Shown here piece after piece: positions 8,108-16,436 of a stretch of DNA of 17,594 bases (within the stretch, counting starts at the first letter, position 1; each line of letters begins with the position of its first letter). The translations under genes and the position numbers were made by a program. The notes below the pieces were generated by a model. It saw nothing but the letters and a program-made list of their open reading frames with translations, made no database searches and was not told where the DNA came from. This stretch comes from AP-15 sp035509615 (GTDB lineage Bacteria > Pseudomonadota > Alphaproteobacteria > ATCC43930 > CGMCC-115725): contig DATJLK010000103.1 of assembly GCA_035509615.1 (NCBI GenBank), forward strand, positions 1-17,594, in the 5' to 3' direction.

Positions 8108-8668
8108 ATGTCGGAAGACGCGCTGCTAAAGGATCTGAACCGTCGGATGGAAGGCGCCATCGAGGTGCTGCGCAAGGAGTTCGGCGGGTTGCGCACCGGG
8201 CGCGCCTCGGCAAGTCTGCTCGAGCCGATCTCGGTCGCCGCTTATGGCGGGGCAATGCCGATCAACCAGCTTGCCAATGTCAGCGTGCCGGAGCCGCGGA
8301 TGATCACAGTGCAGGTGTGGGACCGGACGACGGTCAAGGCGGTCGACAAGGCGATCCGCGAATCGGGGCTCGGTCTCAACCCGCAAACCGAGGGTCAGAC
8401 CATTCGCGTGCCAATCCCCGATCTCAACGAAGAGCGGCGGCGCGAACTGACCAAGGTTACCGCTAAATACGCCGAGGATGCCCGAGTGGCGGTACGCAAG
8501 GTGCGGCAGCACGGGATGGATGCATTGCGTCGCCAGGAAAAGGACAGCGAAATCTCGCAGGATCAGCACCGCAAATTGCAGCAGGACGTCCAGCGGCTGA
8601 CCGATGAAGCGATCCGCCGCATCGACGAAACGCTGGCGCAAAAGGATCGGGAGATCTTGCAGGTTTGA
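8108..8668 (+). CDS. frr: Ribosome recycling factor
   Basis: Works with EF-G to split the post-termination ribosome from mRNA. The protein is 186 residues (family about 185). It shows the three-helix bundle ends LLKDLNRRMEGAIEVLRKEF and LRTGRASASLLEPI, the domain II strand region around INQLANVSVPEPRMITVQVW, and the C-terminal ELTKVTAKYAEDARVAVRKV helix followed by a heptad-like helix to the end. The ATG at 8108 follows GGGAGTG at good spacing. It sits 21 bases after pyrH and its TGA overlaps the uppS ATG, giving the familiar pyrH-frr-uppS order. Confidence 0.98.
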   Translation: MSEDALLKDLNRRMEGAIEVLRKEFGGLRTGRASASLLEPISVAAYGGAMPINQLANVSVPEPRMITVQVWDRTTVKAVDKAIRESGLGLNPQTEGQTIRVPIPDLNEERRRELTKVTAKYAEDARVAVRKVRQHGMDALRRQEKDSEISQDQHRKLQQDVQRLTDEAIRRIDETLAQKDREILQV

Positions 8669-9414
8669 TGACGGGCTCGCTCGGCGCCCGAGATCGGGCC
8701 ATGCGATCGCCGCCGCGACATGTTGCGATCATCATGGACGGCAATGGCCGATGGGCGAACGCCCATGGACTGCCGCGGATTGCCGGCCATCGCCGCGGCG
8801 CGGAAGCGGTCCGCCGCACGGTTTCCGGCGCCGTCGAACTCGGCATTCCCTACCTGACGCTGTTCGGGTTTTCCTCGGAAAACTGGAAGCGATCGTCGAG
8901 CGAAGTGCATGACCTGATGGGGTTGTTGCGTCATTACCTGCTGGCCGAAATCGCCGAATTGCATCGCAACGGCGTCCGGTTGAAGGTGATCGGCCAGATC
9001 GGCCGCCTGGCGCCCGACATCGCCGAACTGATCGAGCGCGCCGAGACGGTGACGCGCGACAACGCCGCGATCACTTTGACGATGGCGCTGTCTTATGGCG
9101 GGCGCGCCGAGATTGTTGCGGCGGTACAGGCGATCGCCGCGGAGGCGGCGAAGGGGCGGTTGTCAGCTGCTTCGATCGATGAAGACTGCTTTGCGCGCCA
9201 TCTATTTACAGTGGATCTCCCGGATCCCGACCTGTTGATCCGGACCAGCGGCGAGCAGCGCCTCAGCAACTTCCTGTTGTGGCAGTGCGCCTATTCCGAG
9301 CTGGTCTTCACCAAGACCTTGTGGCCCGATTTCGCCAAGGGCGATCTCGAGCAGGCGATCGCCGAATATTGCGGGCGCGAACGCCGCTATGGGGTGAGAC
9401 TTGGCGCGCGCTGA
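8668..9414 (+). CDS. uppS: Undecaprenyl diphosphate synthase (cis-prenyltransferase)
   Basis: Condenses isopentenyl diphosphate onto farnesyl diphosphate to give the C55 carrier lipid precursor for peptidoglycan and O-antigen. The protein is 248 residues. The catalytic Asp is D24 in HVAIIMDGNGRWA. Other family motifs present are GHRRGAEAVRR, LTLFGFSSENWKR, TMALSYGGRAEIV, DPDLLIRTSGEQRLSNF and WQCAYSELVFTKTLWPDF. The ATG at 8668 overlaps the frr stop (TGATG), with AGG four bases upstream, so it is probably coupled to frr translation. A TTG one codon earlier and an ATG at 8701 are alternatives. The 3' end overlaps cdsA by 14 bases. Confidence 0.97.
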   Translation: MTGSLGARDRAMRSPPRHVAIIMDGNGRWANAHGLPRIAGHRRGAEAVRRTVSGAVELGIPYLTLFGFSSENWKRSSSEVHDLMGLLRHYLLAEIAELHRNGVRLKVIGQIGRLAPDIAELIERAETVTRDNAAITLTMALSYGGRAEIVAAVQAIAAEAAKGRLSAASIDEDCFARHLFTVDLPDPDLLIRTSGEQRLSNFLLWQCAYSELVFTKTLWPDFAKGDLEQAIAEYCGRERRYGVRLGAR

Positions 9415-10237
9415 GCCGGGGGGCTTGTCGCTGCGGATCGTTTCGGCGCTGGCGCTGGCGCCGCTGCCGCTGATCGCCATCTGGTTTGGCGGAGCTTGGC
9501 TGGCGCTGCTGACAATATCAGCGGCCACGGTCATGGCCTGGGAATGGGGCCGGCTGTGCCGTGGCGGGTTGGGGCGGGATTTTGTTCCCGGCGGGGTGGA
9601 AATCGCGCTTGCCGCAATCATCATTGCCGCTGTCGCAATTGCTGCCGTTGGCGCTGCTGCGATCGCGATCGGGCTGAGCGTTTTTGGCGCCGGCATCGTT
9701 TTCTGGGCGGCGCGGCAGCGACCGGGAGGGCAACCGGTCTGGACCGCGCTCGGCGTGCCATGGGTAGCGGTGCCGTGCATATGCTTTTTGTGGCTCGGGC
9801 GCGATGCGGCGGGGGGCCGGACGATCTTGCTGTGGTTGCTGGCCGTCGTCTGGGCCACCGATATCGGCGCCTATGCGGTCGGGCGCGGCGTCGGCGGCCC
9901 CCGGCTGGCGCCGCGATGGAGCCCGCGCAAGACCTGGGCCGGGTTGGCGGGCGGCATACTCAGCGCCGGCCTCGCGGGGGCGGCGATGGCGCTGGCGCTA
10001 CGGGCGTCCTCGGTGTTACCTCTGGTGGTGGTCAGTGCCGGTCTTGCAGTCGTCGCGCAATTCGGCGATCTTGCCGAGTCGCTGGCGAAGCGCAGGTTCG
10101 GCGTGAAAGACACGAGCGGCCTCATCCCGGGACATGGCGGGCTTTTCGACCGTCTCGATGGATTGCTCGCGGTTATCCCGGTGGTGGCGCTGATGACCCT
10201 GGTCGGGGGTCAGGGCATGTTTCTTCCATGGCAATGA
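9401..10237 (+). CDS. cdsA: Phosphatidate cytidylyltransferase (CDP-diglyceride synthase)
   Basis: Integral inner-membrane enzyme making CDP-diacylglycerol from phosphatidate and CTP, the entry to all phospholipids. The protein is 278 residues with several hydrophobic segments from residue 11 onward. DIGAYAVGRGVGG, then SPRKTWAG, precede the family signature spanning residues 223-253: DLAESLAKR, then GVKDTSGLIPGHGG, then FDRLD, including the essential aspartates. The start is TTG at 9401, preceded by GGGGTGAG at 9391-9398. An in-frame TGA at 9395 rules out anything earlier; a second TTG at 9425 is possible. It overlaps the end of uppS by 14 bases, suggesting coupled translation. Confidence 0.95.
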   Translation: MARAEPGGLSLRIVSALALAPLPLIAIWFGGAWLALLTISAATVMAWEWGRLCRGGLGRDFVPGGVEIALAAIIIAAVAIAAVGAAAIAIGLSVFGAGIVFWAARQRPGGQPVWTALGVPWVAVPCICFLWLGRDAAGGRTILLWLLAVVWATDIGAYAVGRGVGGPRLAPRWSPRKTWAGLAGGILSAGLAGAAMALALRASSVLPLVVVSAGLAVVAQFGDLAESLAKRRFGVKDTSGLIPGHGGLFDRLDGLLAVIPVVALMTLVGGQGMFLPWQ

Positions 10238-10289
10238 AATGGCCCGTCGGCGCCCGGGCCCGCCGGCGCCAGGATCGGGAGTGACGGGG

Positions 10290-11480
10290 ATGCGAAGCGT
10301 CACGATTCTCGGCTCGACCGGGTCGATCGGGCAGAACACGATCGATCTCTTGCAACGCAATCCGGCGGCGTTCACGGTCGAGGCACTGACCGCAAACCGC
10401 AACGCGCAGTTGCTCGCCGAGCAAGCCCGCGCGCTGCGTGCCCGGTTTGCCGCGATCGGCGACCCGGAACAGTACCAGATATTGAAGGAAGCGCTGGCCG
10501 GCACCGACATCGAGGTCGGCGGCGGGCCGCAATCGTTGATTGACGCGGCCGAACGTAGCGCCGACTGGGTGATGGCCGGCATCGTTGGTGCGGCGGGGTT
10601 GGCGCCGACTCTGGCGGCGATTCGGCGCGGCGTCATCGTCGCCTTTGCCAACAAGGAGGTGCTGGTCTGCGCCGGGGCGCTGGTAATGGACGAGGTGGCG
10701 CGCCACGGCGCCACCCTGCTGCCAGTGGACAGCGAGCACAACGCGATTTGGCAATGCTTTGACCGCGACCGGATCGAAACCGTCGACCGCATCATCTTGA
10801 CGGCAAGCGGCGGCCCGTTTCGCGAGCGCGCGCTCGAAGACATGCGTCGCGTCACGCCGGCCGAGGCGGTCGCCCATCCGAACTGGAATATGGGAGCAAA
10901 GATTTCGGTCGATTCGGCGACGATGATGAATAAAGGCCTCGAGCTGATCGAGGCGCACCACCTGTTCCAGTTGCCGCCGGATCGTGTCGATATCATTGTC
11001 CACGCCCAATCGATCGTGCATGGCGCGGTCGTCTATCGTGACGGATCGGTGTTGGCGGCGCTCGGCTCCCCTGATATGCGCACGCCGATCGCTTATGCGC
11101 TCGCCTGGCCCGGTCGGATCACGGCACCGACCAAGCGCCTCGATCTGGCGGCCATCGGCAAACTGACTTTCGAGCCGCCCGACGAGCAGCGCTTCCCGGC
11201 GCTGCGTGTCGCGCGTGAAGCGCTGGTGCGCGGGGGTGGTGCGCCGACCGTGCTGAACGCGGCGAACGAGACCGCGGTGCATGCGTTTCTCGAGGGCAGG
11301 ATCGGGTTTTTGGATATCGTCGAAACGGTCGAGCGTACATTGGCGGCGGTGCCGGCTGACAATCTCGAATCGCTTGCCGATGTGTATAAATATGACCAGG
11401 CGGCTCGCGAAGCGGCGGCTCGGCTGACCCGGCGCAATTCGCCGCTTCGGCCGGCCGCTTCACCCATAGGTTTGCAATGA
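10290..11480 (+). CDS. dxr: 1-deoxy-D-xylulose 5-phosphate reductoisomerase
   Basis: Second step of the MEP isoprenoid pathway: NADPH-dependent rearrangement and reduction of DXP to 2-C-methyl-D-erythritol 4-phosphate. The protein is 396 residues. It has the NADPH loop VTILGSTGSIGQNT at the N-terminus, metal ligands in PVDSEHNAIWQ (Asp147 and Glu149), the substrate loop LTASGGPFRE, HPNWNMGAKISVDSATMMNK and GLELIEAHH with Lys215 and Glu218, and a C-terminal VLNAANETAVHAF helix. The ATG at 10290 directly precedes RSVTILG and follows GGGAGTGACGGGG. An in-frame ATG at 10239 would add 17 low-complexity residues (MARRRPGPPAPGSGVTG) and looks spurious. It supplies precursor for uppS, two genes upstream. 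The stop overlaps the rseP start. Confidence 0.97.
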   Translation: MRSVTILGSTGSIGQNTIDLLQRNPAAFTVEALTANRNAQLLAEQARALRARFAAIGDPEQYQILKEALAGTDIEVGGGPQSLIDAAERSADWVMAGIVGAAGLAPTLAAIRRGVIVAFANKEVLVCAGALVMDEVARHGATLLPVDSEHNAIWQCFDRDRIETVDRIILTASGGPFRERALEDMRRVTPAEAVAHPNWNMGAKISVDSATMMNKGLELIEAHHLFQLPPDRVDIIVHAQSIVHGAVVYRDGSVLAALGSPDMRTPIAYALAWPGRITAPTKRLDLAAIGKLTFEPPDEQRFPALRVAREALVRGGGAPTVLNAANETAVHAFLEGRIGFLDIVETVERTLAAVPADNLESLADVYKYDQAAREAAARLTRRNSPLRPAASPIGLQ

Positions 11481-12616
11481 TCGCTTTTGTCCATCACGGA
11501 TTGGACTACGTCGTCCCGTTTCTGTTCGTTTTGACCGTACTCGTGTTTGTTCACGAATTCGGCCATTTTTTTGTGGCTCGGCGTAATGGCGTGCGGGTCG
11601 ACGTGTTCTCGATCGGCTTCGGCCCGGAGTTGTTCGGCTGGAACGATCGCACCGGGACGCGTTGGAAGTTCAGCGCCGTCCCGCTCGGCGGCTATGTCAA
11701 AATGTTCGGCGACAGCGATGCCAGTTCGGGCTTGCCCGCCGCGGGGCTCGCCCGCATGACCGCGGCCGAGCGCGACGTGTCGTTTCATTACAAACGGCTT
11801 GGCCAGCGCGCGGCAATTGTCGCCGCCGGCCCGGCGGCGAATTTCATCTTTGCGATCGTGATACTGGCGCTGTTGTTTATGACGTTTGGGCAACCGTTTA
11901 CGCCAGCGCAGGTGGGTCAGGTCCAACCCGGCAGCGCCGCCGCCGAGGCAGGGATCAAACCCGGTGACGTGATCGTCGGCATCAACGGCTCGGCAGTGCG
12001 CAGCTTTGAAGACGTGCAACAGGATGTGCGGCTCAATCCCGGGGTGCCGATGACGATCGTTGTCAAGCGTGACGGTCGCGACCTCAGCCTTCGCGCCACT
12101 CCAAAACTGTCAAAGCTGACCGATCGGTTTGGCAACCATTATCAAGTGGGCCTGCTCGGTATCGCCCATAAAGGGATGGATTATGTCAGGCGTGATCCGG
12201 CGACCGCGGTGTTGCAGGCGGGAGAGCAGACCTGGGATCTTTCCGCCTCGACATTGAAGGCGATGTGGCAGATCGCCATCGGCGTGCGCGGGACCGATGA
12301 ACTGGGCGGGCCGTTGCGCATCGCGCAAATGTCGGGGGATGTGGCCCAGGGTGGTGCGATCCCGGTAATCTGGTTTATGGCCGTGCTGTCGATCAATCTG
12401 GGGTTGATAAATCTATTTCCTGTTCCCGTACTTGACGGCGGGCATCTACTGTTCTATGCCGCCGAGGCACTTCGCGGAAAACCGCTCGGCCAGCGCGCCC
12501 AGGAATTCGGGTTTCGCATCGGCTTGGCGCTGGTCCTTACATTGATGGTCTTTGCTACCTGGAATGATCTCGTTCACCTTCGGATCGTCGAGTTTGTGAG
12601 GGGGCTCGTGACTTGA
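11477..12616 (+). CDS. rseP: Site-2 (intramembrane) zinc metalloprotease RseP
   Basis: Membrane-embedded M50 protease that cleaves transmembrane substrates, including anti-sigma factors and remnant signal peptides in studied proteobacteria. The first helix carries the zinc motif HEFGH with His26, Glu27 and His30. GGYVKMFGD follows. A single PDZ domain is visible near residues 140-200 (VQPGSAAAEAGIKPGDVIV). The third zinc ligand is in LDGGH at Asp320, inside the C-terminal NLFPVPVLDGGHLLFYAAEA segment. At 379 residues it is shorter than E. coli RseP (450, two PDZ domains), which is usual for alphaproteobacteria. Its ATG overlaps the dxr stop by four bases (ATGA). Natural substrates here are not shown by the window. 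Confidence 0.96.
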   Translation: MIAFVHHGLDYVVPFLFVLTVLVFVHEFGHFFVARRNGVRVDVFSIGFGPELFGWNDRTGTRWKFSAVPLGGYVKMFGDSDASSGLPAAGLARMTAAERDVSFHYKRLGQRAAIVAAGPAANFIFAIVILALLFMTFGQPFTPAQVGQVQPGSAAAEAGIKPGDVIVGINGSAVRSFEDVQQDVRLNPGVPMTIVVKRDGRDLSLRATPKLSKLTDRFGNHYQVGLLGIAHKGMDYVRRDPATAVLQAGEQTWDLSASTLKAMWQIAIGVRGTDELGGPLRIAQMSGDVAQGGAIPVIWFMAVLSINLGLINLFPVPVLDGGHLLFYAAEALRGKPLGQRAQEFGFRIGLALVLTLMVFATWNDLVHLRIVEFVRGLVT

Positions 12617-12666
12617 TCCAAGGGTAGTTGTCAGGGGATGGGGGTTCGAGTCGGGGGTGGGGGGTT

Positions 12667-15600
12667 TTGCGTCTCAGCAGACGGAAGTGTGTGCGGTGGG
12701 CGGCGACGTGCTCGCTCATCCTGGCGACCGCGGGACTGCCGCGAACGATGATGGCGCAAATCGGCGGGTCTGCCGCTATGCCATCCGAAAGCGGCGCTCA
12801 AGCTCAACAATCAGGGGCGAATTCAGGGCCAAAATTCGAGAGTGGCATGACGCCGGCGCCGCTGCCTGCAGCGCCTTCTGCTCCGCCGGGATCCGCGGCT
12901 GGTGCGCCGCCGGCAGCGGCTCCGAACCTCGAAACTGGCATCGCGCCACCAGCATCGCCAGCGCCGCCAGTCGGCCAGCGCAAGCCCGCGCCGACGGCCG
13001 GGGCAGCGCCGCCCTCATCAGCGGGTGGCCCGGGACCAAAGCTCGAAAGCGGTATGATGCCGGCTGGACCGCAGCCGACGCCGCCCGGTCAGCCGCCCGC
13101 GCCCAACCTCGAAAGCGGTATAGCGCCGCCGTCTCCGGCTCCGTCGAACCAGCCGCCCGCCCCCCAATTGAAGAGCGGGCTGCCGCCGATAGCACCGCCA
13201 GCACCCGTTCCTGCGGCCGGTCAACCGGTGGCGCCACCGGCGGTTCAACAGGCGCCGGCGGCTGTTGCGGGACCGCCAGTGCAGCGCGAGCGACACCCGC
13301 GGCCGGCCGCCGCAATCCCGCCCGGGGCCGCTCCATTTGGCGCGGCCCCGGGTGGGCCGGCAGGTGGTCTCGCCGGGGCGGCGCCGTTGCCGGCGGTACC
13401 GTCGATGGGTCCCGGCCTGGTTGCCGATATCCGCGTCGTCGGGACGCAGCGGATCGAACCCGAAACGGTGCGCTCGTATCTGCAGATCCAGCCCGGAGAG
13501 GCCTGGGACTCCGACAAGCTTGATGCCTCGTTGAAGGCGCTGTTTGCCACCGGCCTCTTTGCCGACGTCAATTTGAGCCGCGAGGGCAACGTCCTCGTCG
13601 TCAGAGTAGTGGAAAACCCGATCATCAATCGCATTGCGTTCGAAGGGAACCACAAGCTTGACGACAAGGAACTCAACGCGGTGATCCAGGAGCGCCCGCG
13701 CGTCGTCTACACCCGCTCGCGCGTTCAAGCCGATGTCAAGCGCATTCTCGATCTGTACCGTCAGCACGGCAGGTTTGGCGCGACGGTTGAGCCCCAGGTC
13801 ATCCAGCTTTCGGAAAACCGCGTCGATTTGGTCTTTGAAATCAATGAAGGCGAGTTCACCGGCATCCGCAGCATCAATTTTGTCGGCAACAAGGCGTTTA
13901 GCGAGAGCAAGCTGCGCGGGGTGATCGCGACCAAGGAGAGCCGCTGGTATCGGTTCCTGTCGACCAACGACAGCTATGACCCGGATCGTCTGGCCTATGA
14001 CCGCGATCTGCTGCGACGGTTTTACCTGACCGAAGGCTACGCCGATTTCCGGGTGGTCTCGGCAGTGGCTGAACTGACCCCGGAGCGCAACGGCTTTATC
14101 ATTACGTTTACAATCGACGAAGGCCAGCGCTATCGCTTTGGCAAAGTCGGCGTCAACATCAAGCTAAAGGATCTGTCGGCGTCGCAGGTGCTGCCGTTAC
14201 TGACTGTGCATTCCGGCGACTGGTACAATGCGCAGGAAGTCGAAAACTCGATCTCGGTCTTGACCAATACCCTCGGCACTCGGGGCTACGCCTTTGTCGA
14301 GGTCAAGCCCGACATCACCCGCAACCGCAAGGATCACACGGTCGACATCACCTTTAACGTCCAGGAGGGGCCGCGGGTCTATGTCGAGCGCATCGACATC
14401 GTCGGCAATGTGCGCACGCTCGACAAGGTGATCCGGCGCGAGTTTCAACTCGTCGAGGGTGATGCGTTCAATACCGAAAAGATGCAGCGATCGGAGCAGC
14501 GCATCAAAAATCTCGGGTTTTTCAAAAAGGTCGAAGTGACCAACGGCCCCGGCTCGGCCCCGGATAAGACGGTGGTGACGGTCGAGGTCGAGGAGCAATC
14601 GACCGGTGAGTTGTCGTTTGGTCTCGGGTTTTCGACCAGCGATGGCCCGCTCGCCGATATCAATATCCGTGAGCGAAACTTTCTCGGCCGCGGCCAGGAT
14701 CTGCAACTCGGCGGCGTGATTTCGTTTCGCTCGCAGCAGGTCCAATTCAGCTTTACCGAGCCCTATTTTCTCGACAAGAACATCGCTGCAGGATTTGATA
14801 TCTTCGAAATCCAGACCAGTCCAACGACGAATTTCTTCACCGGCATCACCCCGCCCTATCAGCAATTCTCGTATGGCGGGGCGTTGCGCGCAGGGTATCA
14901 GATTACCGACAACCTGCGACAGACGCTGAAATACACCGCCCGCTCGGACACCATCGAAAACATCCAGAGCGACGCGTCCCTGTTCATCGCATTGCAGCAG
15001 GGAACCCATCTCACTTCGGCAATCGGCCAGGTGCTGCTGTATGATCGGCGCGACGACCGGCTCGACCCTACCGGCGGTTACTTTGTTTCACTGGGAAATG
15101 ATTTTGCCGGCGTCGGGTATGGCGTCGACTATGTCCGCTCAAAAGTCAATTTCGGCTACTATTATTCGGTGGCGCCGGAATGGGTGTTGAGCTTGACCGG
15201 CGAGGCCGGCGACATCTTTGGCTGGAACGGACAGCAGGTGCTGCTGCAAGACCGCTTTTTTGTTGGCGGCGATAATCTGCGCGGCTTCCAGGATGCCGGG
15301 ATCGGGCCGCGCGATTCGGTTGACGATGACGCGCTTGGTGGTCAGAAATACTGGGTCGGTTCGGTGACCATGGGCGTACCGCTTGGCCTGCCCAGAGAGC
15401 TTGGGCTCACTGGCCGCGTCTTCAGCGATTTCGGCACGCTCTACCAACTCGAGCCGACCACGCTCAACTTGACACCGGCGCAGCTGGCGACAACCGGTGG
15501 TGCGACGCCGACAGTCTTGCAATCGCCGGCAATCCGGATGAGCGCGGGGATCGGTGTAACGTGGAAGTCGCCAGTCGGTCCGGTCCGCGTCGATGTCGCC

Positions 15601-15669
15601 TATCCGATCCGCAAGGAGTTTTTCGACCAGACCCAGTTTTTCAGGGTCAGCTTCGGGACTAAATTCTAA
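12667..15669 (+). CDS. bamA: Outer-membrane assembly factor BamA with Pro-rich N-terminal insertion
   Basis: Core of the BAM complex, inserting beta-barrel proteins into the outer membrane. Residues are counted from the outermost possible start (TTG at 12628); family members are usually about 760-810 residues. A signal peptide (RRKCVRW, then AATCSLILATAGL, then PRTMMA) leads into a Pro/Ala/Gly-rich, probably disordered stretch of about 215 residues. Five POTRA domains start near residue 264 (LVADIRVVGTQRIEPETV). The 16-strand barrel follows, with LRGF at 884-887 (conserved RGF), and the chain ends in FRVSFGTKF, a terminal-Phe beta-signal. The start is uncertain: TTG at 12667 gives a normal-length signal peptide after GGGGGTGGGGGG. 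TTG at 12628 (weak AGGG) and GTG at 12691 are alternatives. It lies 50 bases after rseP, and its TAA overlaps the skp ATG. Confidence 0.95.
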   Translation: MRLSRRKCVRWAATCSLILATAGLPRTMMAQIGGSAAMPSESGAQAQQSGANSGPKFESGMTPAPLPAAPSAPPGSAAGAPPAAAPNLETGIAPPASPAPPVGQRKPAPTAGAAPPSSAGGPGPKLESGMMPAGPQPTPPGQPPAPNLESGIAPPSPAPSNQPPAPQLKSGLPPIAPPAPVPAAGQPVAPPAVQQAPAAVAGPPVQRERHPRPAAAIPPGAAPFGAAPGGPAGGLAGAAPLPAVPSMGPGLVADIRVVGTQRIEPETVRSYLQIQPGEAWDSDKLDASLKALFATGLFADVNLSREGNVLVVRVVENPIINRIAFEGNHKLDDKELNAVIQERPRVVYTRSRVQADVKRILDLYRQHGRFGATVEPQVIQLSENRVDLVFEINEGEFTGIRSINFVGNKAFSESKLRGVIATKESRWYRFLSTNDSYDPDRLAYDRDLLRRFYLTEGYADFRVVSAVAELTPERNGFIITFTIDEGQRYRFGKVGVNIKLKDLSASQVLPLLTVHSGDWYNAQEVENSISVLTNTLGTRGYAFVEVKPDITRNRKDHTVDITFNVQEGPRVYVERIDIVGNVRTLDKVIRREFQLVEGDAFNTEKMQRSEQRIKNLGFFKKVEVTNGPGSAPDKTVVTVEVEEQSTGELSFGLGFSTSDGPLADINIRERNFLGRGQDLQLGGVISFRSQQVQFSFTEPYFLDKNIAAGFDIFEIQTSPTTNFFTGITPPYQQFSYGGALRAGYQITDNLRQTLKYTARSDTIENIQSDASLFIALQQGTHLTSAIGQVLLYDRRDDRLDPTGGYFVSLGNDFAGVGYGVDYVRSKVNFGYYYSVAPEWVLSLTGEAGDIFGWNGQQVLLQDRFFVGGDNLRGFQDAGIGPRDSVDDDALGGQKYWVGSVTMGVPLGLPRELGLTGRVFSDFGTLYQLEPTTLNLTPAQLATTGGATPTVLQSPAIRMSAGIGVTWKSPVGPVRVDVAYPIRKEFFDQTQFFRVSFGTKF
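12829..13188 (+). repeat. Degenerate ESG repeats inside bamA
   Basis: Five copies of a motif P-x-(L/F)-E-(S/T)-G-(M/I) recur in the BamA insertion: PKFESGM, PNLETGI, PKLESGM, PNLESGI and PQLKSGL. The Glu (or Lys) codons start at 12838, 12931, 13045, 13111 and 13171, so the spacing is 31, 38, 22 and 20 residues. The copies are also alike at the DNA level (AACCTCGAAA, AAGCTCGAAA, AACCTCGAAA), which points to internal duplication. A lone ESG also precedes them. Confidence 0.65.
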
Positions 15670-16415
15670 TGACGATTCGTCTTTGTCTGCGGGCTGCACT
15701 GGTGTTGCCGTTGGCGGTCGGGTTTGCCGGTATCGCCGCAGCCCAGGCACCGCCCGCAAAAGCGCCGGCAAGGGCACCAGCGGCTGCCCCCGCTCCGACC
15801 CCGACCCCTGCCCCCGCTCCGACCCTTGCACCGGCGGCACCCTTGCCCGCGGCGCAGAACATCACTGTCATGGTGGTCGACGTTCAGGCTCTGCTGCAGA
15901 ACTCGAAGGCGGCAAAGATGGTGCGCAGCCAAATGGAGGCAAAGCGCAACGAATACACCAACGAGATCTCGCACGCCGAAGAGGTGTTGCGGGCGGAACG
16001 TGACGCGTTGCAGCGCCAGCAGGCGTCCCTGTCGCCTGAAGCACTCAACAAGAAAGCCCGCGAGTTCCAGCAGAAAGTCAACGACCTCGACCGCGATGTC
16101 CAAAGCAAGCGCGCCGCACTCGAAAAATCGAATAACGAAGCGCTGACCAGGATTCAGCAGACCATGCTGAAAATCATCGCCGACATCGCAAGGCAGCGGC
16201 GCGCAAACCTCGTACTCCAGCGCACCGACCTGGTGCTCTTCGACCAATCATTCGATGTCACCGACCAGGTCATGCAAAAGCTGGATGAGGAATTGCCGGT
16301 TCTAACGGTAAACTTCGCCACACCCGAGCCGGTCCCGGCCACTGCCGAGGAACCAACAGAGCCGCAAACAACACCGGTGCCGGTCGCCAGAACTGCCAGG
16401 ACAAAGAGGAAATAG
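15669..16415 (+). CDS. skp: Periplasmic chaperone Skp/OmpH family
   Basis: Periplasmic holdase for unfolded outer-membrane proteins, delivering to BAM, trimeric in studied species. The protein is 248 residues against about 160 for E. coli Skp. It has a signal peptide at residues 1-25 (LRAALVLPLAVGFAGIAAA), a Pro/Ala linker at about 26-63, then an OmpH domain from about 64 (ITVMVVDVQALLQNSKAAK) with long charged coiled-coil arms (EEVLRAERDALQRQQ, NDLDRDVQSKRAALEKS) and the closing LVLQRTDLVLFDQSFDVTD. A Pro/Thr/Glu-rich tail ends in RTKRK. The ATG overlaps the bamA stop (TAATG), so the two are probably translated together. This bamA-skp-lpxD-fabZ order is widely conserved. Confidence 0.93.
   Translation: MTIRLCLRAALVLPLAVGFAGIAAAQAPPAKAPARAPAAAPAPTPTPAPAPTLAPAAPLPAAQNITVMVVDVQALLQNSKAAKMVRSQMEAKRNEYTNEISHAEEVLRAERDALQRQQASLSPEALNKKAREFQQKVNDLDRDVQSKRAALEKSNNEALTRIQQTMLKIIADIARQRRANLVLQRTDLVLFDQSFDVTDQVMQKLDEELPVLTVNFATPEPVPATAEEPTEPQTTPVPVARTARTKRK
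15784..15825. repeat. 18-bp perfect direct repeat, 24-bp period, in skp
   Basis: The same 18 bases, beginning CTGCCCCCGCTCC, occur at 15784-15801 and 15808-15825. The period is eight codons, so the repeat keeps frame and lengthens the Pro/Ala/Thr linker. It looks like a recent in-frame duplication or replication slippage. Confidence 0.7.
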
Positions 16416-16436
16416 CGCGGTCTGGCGCTGCAGCAG

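Noticed and set aside
10239..10289. Longer N-terminus for Dxr from the ATG at 10239
   Set aside because: It adds 17 Pro/Arg-rich residues without a family match. The ATG at 10290 has a good Shine-Dalgarno and the canonical N-terminus.
13018..15009. Long minus-strand open frames opposite bamA (13018-13767 and 14197-15009)
   Set aside because: Low-complexity or Asp/Arg/Leu-rich translations mirroring the bamA codon pattern; bamA itself is certain.
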